64,000 bases of DNA, from the NCBI GenBank assembly GCA_963781215.1, contig CAWAFE010000054.1:38688-102687 (forward strand), written 5' to 3'. Below the pieces are notes generated by a model that did no database searches, was not told where the DNA came from, and worked only from the letters and a program-made list of their open reading frames with translations. Origin of the DNA: AP-15 sp963781215 (GTDB lineage Bacteria > Pseudomonadota > Alphaproteobacteria > ATCC43930 > CGMCC-115725). Both the position numbers and the translations under genes were made by a program. Positions 56,122 to 64,000 of the stretch are shown in pieces. Positions within the stretch are counted from its first letter, which is position 1. Each line of letters opens with the position of its first letter.

Positions 56122-57012
56122 ATGCCGAGCCTGAAGGACCTGCGGGTTCGCATCCGCAGCGTCCGGTCGACCCAAAAGATCACCGCGGCGATGAAAGTGG
56201 TCGCGGCCTCGCGGCTGCGCCGCGCGGTGGAGCAGGCCGAAGCGGCGCGGCCCTACGCGCAGCGGATGGAGCGCGTGCTGGCCTCGCTCGCCAGCGGCAT
56301 GGCCGGGATGCCCGGGGCGCCGCCGCTGCTCGTCGGCACCGGCCGGGACCAGACCCACCTGCTGGTCGTCGCGAGCTCGGACCGCGGTCTCGCCGGCGGC
56401 TTCAACGCCTCGATCCTGCGCGAGGCGAGGCGGCGCATCCGCGACCTCGAAGCGGCGGGCAGGACCGTCATGATCCTGACCATCGGCCGCAAGGGGCGCG
56501 ACGGGCTGCGCCGCGACTTCGGGCGGATGATCCACGACAGCCTGACCGAGATCGGCCGCCGGCGGCTCACTTTCGACGAAGCCCGCGACATCGCCGAGCG
56601 CGTTCTTCTTCTCTACCAGGATGGCCGCTTCGATGTCTGCACGATCGTCTACAACCGCTTCCGCTCGGCGATTACCCAGATCATTACCACGCAGCAGCTG
56701 ATCCCGTTCGCGCCGGCATCTGGCGCCGTCGAGGCCGAACCCGGGCTGGCCGCGGGCGCCGTCTACGAATTCGAGCCCTCGGAAGAGGAGATCCTCGGCG
56801 AGCTGCTGCCGAAGAACCTCGCCGTTCAGATCTTCACCGCGCTCCTCGAAAACGCGGCGAGCGAGCAGGGGGCCCGGATGACGGCGATGGACAACGCCAC
56901 ACGCAACGCCGGCGATATGATCGACCGGCTGACCCTCAACTACAACCGCACCCGCCAGGCCGCCATCACCAAGGAGCTGATCGAGATCATCTCCGGCGCC
57001 GAGGCGCTGTGA
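56122..57012 (+). CDS. atpG: ATP synthase F1 gamma subunit
   Basis: Central rotor shaft of F1. The 296-residue protein begins MPSLKDLRVRIRSVRSTQKI (coiled N-terminal helix) and ends MTAMDNATRNAGDMIDRLTL, NYNRTRQAAITKELIEIISG, the conserved C-terminal helix. It starts 15 bases after the atpA stop. Confidence 0.96.
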   Translation: MPSLKDLRVRIRSVRSTQKITAAMKVVAASRLRRAVEQAEAARPYAQRMERVLASLASGMAGMPGAPPLLVGTGRDQTHLLVVASSDRGLAGGFNASILREARRRIRDLEAAGRTVMILTIGRKGRDGLRRDFGRMIHDSLTEIGRRRLTFDEARDIAERVLLLYQDGRFDVCTIVYNRFRSAITQIITTQQLIPFAPASGAVEAEPGLAAGAVYEFEPSEEEILGELLPKNLAVQIFTALLENAASEQGARMTAMDNATRNAGDMIDRLTLNYNRTRQAAITKELIEIISGAEAL

Positions 57013-57119
57013 CCGAGGCCCAGTAATGGCGTAGCTGGTACAACCGTCATGGCCCGGCCATGACAACCTCGAATCCGGTACCGCCCGGACCCGCGAGATC
57101 GAATAGGGAATTGCTGAGC

Positions 57120-58546
57120 ATGGCCAGGAACACCATCGGCACCATTACCCAGATCATCGGCGCGGTCGTCGATGTGCATTTCGACGGCGAATCTGCCGGC
57201 GATCCTGAGCGCGCTGCACCGTCGACCACGGCGGCCGCACCCTGGTTCTCGAAGTGGCGCAGCAGCTCGGCGAAAACACCGTGCGCACGGTCGCGATGGA
57301 CACCACCGACGGGCTGGTGCGCGGCGCCCAGGCAGTCGACACCGGCGGGCCGATCATGATGCCGGTCGGCCCCGAGACTCTGGGCCGCATCCTCAACGTT
57401 ATCGGCGAGCCGGTCGACGAGCGCGGCCCGATCGAGACCAAGCTGCGCATGCCGATTCATCGGCCGGCGCCGCTGTTCATCGACCAGTCGACCGAGGCGC
57501 AGATCCTGGTCACCGGGATCAAGGTGGTCGACCTGTTGGCGCCGTACGCCAGGGGCGGCAAGGTCGGCCTGTTCGGCGGCGCCGGGGTCGGCAAGACCGT
57601 GATCATCATGGAATTGATCAACAACATCGCCAAGGCGCATGGCGGCTACTCGGTCTTCGCCGGGGTCGGCGAGCGCACCCGCGAGGGCAACGACCTCTAC
57701 CACGAGATGATGGAATTGGGGGTCATCACCAAGGACGGGCCGGGCTCGAAGGCGGCCCTCGTCTATGGCCAGATGAACGAGCCGCCGGGGGCGCGGGCCC
57801 GCGTCGGCCTTTCGGGCCTCACCGTCGCCGAATATTTCCGCGACGAGGAAGGCCAGGACGTGCTGTTCTTCGTCGACAACATCTTCCGCTTCACGCAGGC
57901 GGGCTCGGAAGTGTCGGCGCTGTTGGGGCGCATTCCCTCGGCGGTCGGCTATCAGCCGACCTTGGCGACCGACATGGGGACCCTGCAGGAGCGGATCACC
58001 ACGACCAAGAAGGGCTCGATCACCTCGGTTCAGGCGATCTATGTGCCGGCCGACGATTTGACCGACCCGGCGCCGGCCACCTCGTTTGCCCATCTCGACG
58101 CGACGACCGTGCTCTCACGGCAGATCGCCGAGCTCGGCATCTACCCGGCGGTCGATCCGCTCGATTCGACGTCGCGGATGCTCGACCCGCGGGTGGTCGG
58201 CGACGACCACTACCAGGTGGCGCGCGACGTGCAGCGCGTCTTGCAGACCTACAAATCGCTGCAGGACATCATCGCGATCTTGGGGATGGACGAGCTCAGC
58301 GAGGAGGACAAGCTGACCGTCGCCCGCGCCCGCAAAATCCAGCGCTTTCTGTCGCAGCCCTTCCACGTCGCCGAGGTGTTCACCGGCACGCCCGGGGTGT
58401 TCGTCAACCTCGACGAGACGATCAAAGGCTTCAAGGGGATCGTTGCCGGCGACCACGACGACATGCCGGAGAGCGCCTTCTACATGGTCGGCACGATCGA
58501 CGAGGCGGTCGAGAAGGCGCGAAAGATGGCAGCCGAGGCGGCCTGA
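57120..58546 (+). CDS. atpD: ATP synthase F1 beta subunit, two frameshifts near the N-terminus
   Basis: Catalytic subunit of F1. MARNTIGTITQIIGAVVDVH is in the first frame, LPAILSALH in the second, and VDHGGRTLVLEVAQQLGENT onward in the third. Removing one base near 57192 (an extra T) and one near 57219 (an extra C) gives an uninterrupted 474-residue protein of normal length. Walker A GGAGVGKTVIIMEL and the catalytic Glu/Arg regions (GVGERTREGNDLYHEM) are intact. Probably an assembly error, since the subunit is essential for the complex. Stop overlaps the atpC start (TGATG). Confidence 0.93.
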
Positions 58547-58995
58547 TGCCGGATCGCATCGAGCTCGAGCTGGTGACGCCGGAACGCCTGCTGTTCTCCC
58601 AGCCGGCCGACATGGTCGTGGTGCCCGGCACCGAGGGCAATTTCGGCGTTCTTCCCGGCCATGCGCCGCTGATCTCGACGATCCGCCCAGGGACGATCGA
58701 CATCTACGAGGGGCAGACGATCGTTCAGCGCATCTTCGTCATCGGCGGTATCGCCGAGGTGACGCCGGAGCGCTGCACGATCCTCGCCGACGAGGCGATC
58801 TCGCCCGACGATCTCGACCGTGGTGCCATCGAAGCCGAGTTGCAGGAGATCGAAGGCAATCTCCCGAGCCTGCGCGAGCAAGTCGGGCGCGCGACCGGCA
58901 TCGACCGCGACCGCCTCCTCGCCGAGCTCCACGGCCTCGAACGCGACCAGGCCGTCGCCCAGGCCAAGCTCCAGGCGCTCGCCGCCGCCCATTGA
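58546..58995 (+). CDS. atpC: ATP synthase F1 epsilon subunit
   Basis: Regulatory subunit that contacts gamma and the c ring. The 149-residue protein has an N-terminal beta-sandwich (IELELVTPERLLFSQPADMV, VPGTEGNFGVLPGHAPLIST) and a C-terminal helical part. Its ATG overlaps the atpD stop. Last gene of the F1 operon. Confidence 0.95.
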   Translation: MPDRIELELVTPERLLFSQPADMVVVPGTEGNFGVLPGHAPLISTIRPGTIDIYEGQTIVQRIFVIGGIAEVTPERCTILADEAISPDDLDRGAIEAELQEIEGNLPSLREQVGRATGIDRDRLLAELHGLERDQAVAQAKLQALAAAH

Positions 58996-59029
58996 CGCAA
59001 CCTTTTGGCTATTCGTCCGCCACCCTATA

Positions 59030-59854
59030 ATGGACTGTATGGGTTGTTGGACGCTCGATGATATTCCCTGGGACCGGTTCGACCCGCGCGAGATCGACGC
59101 CGAGATCGTGCGGGTGGTCAAGGCGGCGAGCCTCGTCGAATTGAATGGCGCCGCCTACGCGCATCACCTGTGCCGGATCTTCGCCGACGACCCGGGCTTT
59201 CAGGAGACCGCGCGACGCTGGGGGGCGGAGGAGGTTCAGCATGGGCGGGCGCTTGGGCGTTGGGCCGAGCTGGCCGATCCCGAATTCGATGCCGCCGCCG
59301 CCTTCCGCCGCTTTCAGGCCGGCTACCGGGTGAATTTCGACAGCGATGTCTCGCGCCGCGGCTCGCGCGCCGGCGAAATGGTCGCGCGCTGCATGGTCGA
59401 GGTCGGAACCAGCTCGTACTACACCGCGCTGCGCGACGCGGCCCGCGAGCCGGTGCTGAAGGAGATCTGCCGCCGCATCGCGGCCGACGAGATCCGCCAC
59501 TACAAGCTCTTTCACCGGTAGCTGGACGCGTTGCTTCGAGCGCGAGCCATCGGGTTCTGGCGGCGGGTGCGCGTCGCCCTCGGACGCATCGCCGAAACCG
59601 ACGACGACGAACTCGCCTACGCCTATTACGCGGCCAACGAAGGAGCGCTGCCCTATGACCGGCGCCGATGCGGCCGCGCCTATGCGCGCCGTGCCTATGG
59701 GCTCTACCGCGAGCGCCACGTCGCCCGCGCCACCACCCTGGTCTTCAAGACCCTGGGGCTCTATCCGCACGGCCGGCTCGCACGCGCGGCGGGCCGTTGC
59801 GCTTGGCGGGTTCTGCGTTATCGCGCCAGCCGCCTGACGCGAGCGGCGGCCTGA
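59030..59854 (+). CDS. Ferritin-like domain protein with an in-frame TAG
   Basis: The first 163 codons (MDCMGCWTLDDIPWDRFDPR) encode a ferritin-like four-helix bundle. Metal-ligand-like residues are in EVQHGRALGRWAELAD and in ADEIRHYKLFHR. A TAG at 59519-59521 interrupts, but the same frame continues LDALLRARAIGFWRRVRVAL through ETDDDELAYAYYAANEGALP to a stop at 59852-59854. Related proteins run without interruption through this boundary (HYKLF followed by a Tyr/Leu helix), so a nonsense change (TAC to TAG) or a sequencing error is likely. Function unknown; membership is in the ferritin-like superfamily. Confidence 0.7.
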
Positions 59855-60012
59855 GAGAAGGCCGACGCGAAAATCCGGCAAACGGCGCGCCGGGCGGAAA
59901 GCTCCACCGGCGCGGCGACCGCGCCACCTTGATCGCCAAAACCGAAAAGCGTCGCCTGCGCGTTGCCGCGGCGCATCGTGATCGGCGCCGGGTCGATAAT
60001 CTTCTTAATTTT

Positions 60013-60031
60013 GTGTGAACTATTTCACACA
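60013..60031. promoter_or_regulatory. CRP-type palindrome upstream of the large regulator
   Basis: TGTGAACTATTTCACA (60014-60029) matches the core CRP consensus TGTGA-N6-TCACA at every fixed base, and its arms extend to GTGTGAA/TTCACAC. It is 40 bases upstream of the GTG at 60069. A CRP/FNR-family protein could bind here. Confidence 0.55.
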
Positions 60032-60036
60032 TAAGT

Positions 60037-60060
60037 GGGCACAATGACACCATTGTGCCC
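60037..60060. promoter_or_regulatory. Perfect 10-bp inverted repeat next to the CRP-type site
   Basis: GGGCACAATG (60037-60046) and CATTGTGCCC (60051-60060) form a perfect palindrome around ACAC. It ends 8 bases before the GTG at 60069, so it could be an operator or an mRNA hairpin hiding the start. Confidence 0.6.
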
Positions 60061-60068
60061 AGGCTCTC

Positions 60069-63000
60069 GTGACGCGCGAGTTGAGTTCGAGTCCCCTCGT
60101 CGCCTGGAATCTTCCGATGCTCTACTGCTTTGAAAATTACTCGCTGGACACGGCACGGCGCGAACTGCGGTGCGGAGGCGCTCTGATCGCCACCCAGCCG
60201 CAGGTTTTCAATGTCCTCGCCTACCTGATGCGCAACCGGGAGCGGGTCGTCAGCAAGGACGACCTGCTCGCCGCCGTATGGAACGGACGGATCGTTTCGG
60301 AATCGACGCTCAGCACCCGGATCAATGCCGCGCGCGGCGCGATCGGCGACAGCGGGGTGGAACAACGTCTGATCCGGACATCGCACGGCAACGGATTCCG
60401 TTTTATCGGCGTCGTGCGCGAAGAACACGAAGAAGATGGCCTGGCCAATGTCGCCTCGGAGAGGCTCGCGTCAGCCCAATGGCCGCCAATTGCCATCGCA
60501 CGGCGCCAGTTGACCGTAATGTCGTGCAATCTCGCCGAATCGACGGCATTGGCCTCGCGCCTCGATCCCGAAGACTTGCACGATTTGCTTGCCCGATATC
60601 ATTTCACCGTTTCAAAAATCGTCACCCAATACGCAGGCTTCGTTGCAAAAGATTTGAGCGACGGCGTGTCGGTCTATTTCGGCTATCCTCGCGCTCACGA
60701 GGACGATGCCGAACGGGCGATCCGCTGTGCCTTGATCCTCACCGACACTGTTATCCAACTCGAACCCGGCGAAGGGCTCCGGACCCGCGCCGGCATCGCA
60801 ACCGGCGTGGCCGTTGTCGGGGATCGGATCGGGCGCGACGGTTCATTGGAACCGAGCGTGGTGGGCGAGGCGCCGAGCCTCGCCGCCCGTCTTCGAGATA
60901 TCGGCGGGCTTAATTCCGTGGTGATCGCCGAAAGTACGCGGCGGCTGGTCGGCGAGCTGTTCGAATATCGCGCCATCGAGGTAGAGGGCGTCCCTGCCCC
61001 GGTGTCGGCTTGGCAGGTGCTCCATCCGAGTCTCGTCGAAAGTCGGTTTGAGGCATTGCGCGGACCAGCGCTGACCCGACTGGTAGGACGCGACGAGGAG
61101 ATCGACCTGCTGCTGCGCCGCTGGGCGTGCGCTAAGTCAGGGAACGGCCAGATCGTGCTGGTCTCCGGCGAACCGGGTCTTGGCAAGTCGCGCATCGTCG
61201 AGGCACTTACCGAGCGGCTCCCCCCGGAGCCGTATCTCCGCCTGCGATTCCACTGCTCGCCCTTTCACCAGGACAGCGCGCTGTTTCCGTTCATCGACCA
61301 ACTCGGGCGGGTGTCGGGCTTCGCGCGCGATGATCCGCCCGCTTCCCGGTTGGAGAAGCTTGAGGCCTTGCTCGCCCGCACCGCGCCGACCGACGAGGAT
61401 GTGGCGCTCCTCGTCGATCTCATGTCATTGCCGGCTTTGGAGCGCCACCCGCTCCCGAACCTCAACCCGCGGCGGAAGAAGGAGAGGATTTTGGCCGCAC
61501 TCCTACAGCAGCTCGAAAATCTGGCGCGCCGGCAACCGGTGGTCATGGTTTTTGAGGACGCGCATTGGATCGACCCGACCTCGCGCGAGCTGCTCGACCT
61601 CACCGTCGAGCGCGTGCGCGGTCTGCCGGTGTTATTGATCGTGACGTTCCGATCCGAGTTCCAGCCGTCCTGGACCGGGCAGCCGCGAGTAACGATGCTG
61701 GCGCTCAATCGCCTGGACCGGCACGACCGGACCGTTTTGATCGAGCAGATCGCCGGGGGCAAGGCGTTGCCCGACCAGGTTGTCGCCCAGATCGCCGACC
61801 GCACCGACGGCGTGCCGTTGTTCGTCGAGGAATTGACCAAGAGCGTCCTGGAGAGCGGTCTTCTGCGCGAGGAGGCGGATCGCTACGTTCTCGATGGGAC
61901 GCTGCCGCCATTCGCGATTCCGACCAACCTGCACGACTCGCTGATGGCGCGGCTCGACCGCCTTTTCTCGGTGCGTCATGTGGCGCAAGTCGGCGCGGCC
62001 ATCGGACGCGAGTTCTCCTACGAATTGCTCCAAGCGGTCTCTCGTCTTTCCGAGGAGGAGCTGCAGACTTCCCTGGCTCGACTCGTCGCCGCCGAGCTGG
62101 TTCTTCAGCGCGGCGTGGCGCCAGATTCAATTTATGCCTTCAAACATGCCCTGGTGCAGGACACGGCGCACGGCAGCCTGCCGCGCGGCTCTCGCCGGCA
62201 ATTACATGCGCGGATCGCCGAAGAGCTCGAGACCCTGTCGCCCGAAATGGTGGACACCCAGCCCGAGCTGTTCGCGCAACATTATGCCGAGGCCGGGCTC
62301 GTTGAAAAATCCGTCGCCTGCTGGGGCAAGGCCGGTCGGAGGTCCGCCGCCCGCTCGGCGATGGCGGAGGCGGTCGCGCAATTGCAAAAGGGGCTGGAGC
62401 AGCTGGCGCGGCTGGCGGACACGCCTGAACGCCAGCGGCAGGAACTTGAACTCCGCGGTGCGTTGGGTGCGGTCTTTGCATACGCCAAAGGCCAAGCAGC
62501 GGCGGAATCGGGCCAGGCCTTCGCTCGCGCCCGCGAGCTGTGGGAGCAGCTCGGTTCTCCCCCTGAGTACCTTCAGGTTCCCTATGGGCAGTCTCTCCAT
62601 CACGCCGCCCGTGGCGAACTCGATCTGGCACAGCACCTGGACGAGGATTTGCTGCGCCTCAGCCGCCAGCGCAACGATTTAGGTGGGCTCGTCCTGAGTC
62701 ACAACTCCGCCGGTCGAAACCTGATGCTTGCCGGCAAGTTTGCTCCGTCCCGATCGCATCTGGAAGCGGCTCTTGCGCTTTATAATCCGATTTCCCACCG
62801 CTCGCTTGTCCAACAGTCCGGAATCCACCCCCACGTGAACTCGCAGGCGATCTTGGGGATCGTCCTTTTTTGTCTCGGCTTTTCTGACCAGGCATTAGCA
62901 CGGTGCAACGCAGCAATCGCCGAGGCTCGCAGACAGGCTCATCCGCCGTCTTTGACGGTGAGCTTGGCGATGGGCGCAAGGCTGCTTTCGCTCCTCGGAG

Positions 63001-63629
63001 ACGACACAGCCTTGGATGAGTGGGCGAGCCAGCTGGCCGCGGTGGCAACCGAGCAGGGTTTTCCCTCCTGGCATGCGCAAGCAACGATCCATCACGGCTG
63101 GGTCAGGGTCAAGAATGGCGACGTGAGGGAGGGGACGTCCCTCCTGCGGAGCGGTTCGGCTGCTTGCCGCGCCGTTGGGTCGGTGTGGACGCCCCACAAT
63201 ACCGCTCTCTTGTCCGCGGCACGTGAGATCGCAGGGCAAACTGACGAGGGCCTGACCCTGTTGGACGACGCATTACAAATAGTCGAGCGGACAGGGGAGC
63301 GCTTTTTCGCTGCAGAGCTAAACAGACAAAAAGGCCGGTTGCTGCTGCGGCAAGGGTATCCCAAAGCCGCTGAAAAATTCTATCACAAAGCCCTGAGCAT
63401 CGCTCAGGCGCAGGGGGCCAAGCTCTGGGAATTGCGCGCCGCGGCGAGCCTTGCCCGGCTCCGCCGGGACCAGGGTCGCCACACCGAAGCCCACGATTTT
63501 CTCACACCCGTCTACGGCTGGTTCACCGAGGGTTTCGACACACAAGACCTCAAGGAAGCAAAAGCACTGCTCGACGAGATCGATCGGTCGTCGGGACCGA
63601 CGGCATTGCGCAGGCCGATGGTTGCATAA
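60069..63629 (+). CDS. Winged-helix / degenerate class III cyclase / AAA ATPase / TPR regulator
   Basis: The 1186-residue protein has four parts. Residues about 17-112 form an OmpR-type winged helix (YSLDTARRELRCGGALIATQ, RTSHGNGFRFIGVV). About 145-325 form a class III nucleotidyl cyclase domain. About 340-650 form a large ATPase (Walker A GEPGLGKS at 367-374, Walker B VVMVFEDAHW near 494). The rest consists of TPR-like helices. In the cyclase part the first metal Asp is Asn154 (SCNLAEST for the usual CDLVGST) and the transition-state Asn is Ser270; Asp198 and Arg274 remain. It is probably a non-catalytic sensor. Start could also be ATG 60117-60119 (MLYCFENYSLD). Confidence 0.82.
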   Translation: MTRELSSSPLVAWNLPMLYCFENYSLDTARRELRCGGALIATQPQVFNVLAYLMRNRERVVSKDDLLAAVWNGRIVSESTLSTRINAARGAIGDSGVEQRLIRTSHGNGFRFIGVVREEHEEDGLANVASERLASAQWPPIAIARRQLTVMSCNLAESTALASRLDPEDLHDLLARYHFTVSKIVTQYAGFVAKDLSDGVSVYFGYPRAHEDDAERAIRCALILTDTVIQLEPGEGLRTRAGIATGVAVVGDRIGRDGSLEPSVVGEAPSLAARLRDIGGLNSVVIAESTRRLVGELFEYRAIEVEGVPAPVSAWQVLHPSLVESRFEALRGPALTRLVGRDEEIDLLLRRWACAKSGNGQIVLVSGEPGLGKSRIVEALTERLPPEPYLRLRFHCSPFHQDSALFPFIDQLGRVSGFARDDPPASRLEKLEALLARTAPTDEDVALLVDLMSLPALERHPLPNLNPRRKKERILAALLQQLENLARRQPVVMVFEDAHWIDPTSRELLDLTVERVRGLPVLLIVTFRSEFQPSWTGQPRVTMLALNRLDRHDRTVLIEQIAGGKALPDQVVAQIADRTDGVPLFVEELTKSVLESGLLREEADRYVLDGTLPPFAIPTNLHDSLMARLDRLFSVRHVAQVGAAIGREFSYELLQAVSRLSEEELQTSLARLVAAELVLQRGVAPDSIYAFKHALVQDTAHGSLPRGSRRQLHARIAEELETLSPEMVDTQPELFAQHYAEAGLVEKSVACWGKAGRRSAARSAMAEAVAQLQKGLEQLARLADTPERQRQELELRGALGAVFAYAKGQAAAESGQAFARARELWEQLGSPPEYLQVPYGQSLHHAARGELDLAQHLDEDLLRLSRQRNDLGGLVLSHNSAGRNLMLAGKFAPSRSHLEAALALYNPISHRSLVQQSGIHPHVNSQAILGIVLFCLGFSDQALARCNAAIAEARRQAHPPSLTVSLAMGARLLSLLGDDTALDEWASQLAAVATEQGFPSWHAQATIHHGWVRVKNGDVREGTSLLRSGSAACRAVGSVWTPHNTALLSAAREIAGQTDEGLTLLDDALQIVERTGERFFAAELNRQKGRLLLRQGYPKAAEKFYHKALSIAQAQGAKLWELRAAASLARLRRDQGRHTEAHDFLTPVYGWFTEGFDTQDLKEAKALLDEIDRSSGPTALRRPMVA

Positions 63630-64000
63630 CTCTGGTAACGCGCGGTTAGACCAGTGAATTGTCTGAGAAATCATGCGACATTACGTTGAGAAGGATGTGA
63701 GGGTGCTTCCCCGTCTTCCCGGCGCAGGCCGGGACCCATGCTGGACACCGGCCTTCGCCCGTGAGGCGGATGATGGATGTGGCGTCGCAGAGCATCGGGC
63801 AGGAGCCCCGCGTCGCGGATGCGCTCTGAGGAAATGCCGATTAAGAAACACCCGACCAGGGTCTGGTTTTCCTGCCGTTGATGTCGACCGAAACTCACAT
63901 CGCTCCTGGTGATCGGCCAATCGGCGATGCTCTGGCGCTCTTGGTTCCCCTCAGACAGGTACGGATGAAGAACGGGCGCTTGGGTCGTGGACTAGCGCTC
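63630..64000. other. Region after the last gene, with a REP-like palindrome
   Basis: No confident gene is seen. CCCGGCGCAGGCCGGG (63718-63733) with GGACCCATGCTGG is a familiar dispersed palindrome of alphaproteobacterial intergenic DNA. Minus-strand frames here match nothing I recognise. Confidence 0.5.

Noticed and set aside
63673..63920. Small ORFs at the right edge as genes
   Set aside because: They run through a REP-like palindrome and match nothing recognisable.

Overview
The window is high-GC chromosomal DNA of an alphaproteobacterium. Three things point there. The first is the gene order eno, ftsB, pdhA, pdhB (with its own lipoyl domain), pdhC, lpdA, lipA, ratA. The second is an atpHAGDC cluster downstream of priA. 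The third is a set of lineage-typical small genes (DUF1192, the DUF1013 regulator TrcR, DUF484-xerC). A Rhodospirillales-like organism is plausible, but I cannot fix the genus from sequence alone.

Layout. About 0-13.7 kb is a core metabolic block on the minus strand: tpiA, a short-chain dehydrogenase, secG, pyrG, kdsA, a YopT-like C58 cysteine protease, eno, ftsB, the pyruvate dehydrogenase genes, lipA and a RatA/COQ10-type gene. ppiD (plus strand) converges on a fused anthranilate synthase trpE(G). That gene is preceded by a readable attenuator: a 14-residue leader peptide with three consecutive Trp codons and mutually exclusive hairpins. At 18-20 kb lie two secreted paralogues of an unrecognised family, with a loose extra copy of their C-terminal domain, followed by tryptophan 2,3-dioxygenase. 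At 21-30 kb are a divergent polysaccharide deacetylase, EcsC, an MFS transporter, a PerM/AI-2E protein, an OmpA-like protein, a two-subunit molybdenum hydroxylase, and DUF1192 divergent from TrcR.

At 30.6-34.3 kb is a copper operon (DUF2946, outer-membrane protein, CopC, CopD-cytochrome c-redoxin fusion). At 34.4-39.9 kb are an acetyl-CoA synthetase remnant, a PEP-CTERM phosphatase-fold protein, tyrS, an AT-rich STAS/HATPase/DUF4325 signalling gene and anmK. At 40-45 kb a 2-oxoacid:ferredoxin oxidoreductase operon includes a flavin/iron-sulfur reductase. At 45.4-49.3 kb are an AhpD-like protein, an LLM monooxygenase, a lipoprotein, xerC and DUF484. At 49.5-59 kb priA and the F1 ATP synthase genes are separated by inserted DNA (aspartic protease, a duplicate priA 3' end, MT-A70 methyltransferase). 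The window closes with a ferritin-like gene and a large winged-helix/cyclase-like/ATPase/TPR regulator whose upstream region carries a perfect CRP-type palindrome.

A recurring oddity is single-base indels in genes that should be essential or intact (eno, tpiA, atpD, ppiD, also perM, ecsC, the aspartic protease, the methyltransferase and the STAS/HATPase gene). The encoded residues stay conserved across the frame changes, so most are probably assembly errors. The exact number and length of ORFs here should be treated with that in mind.
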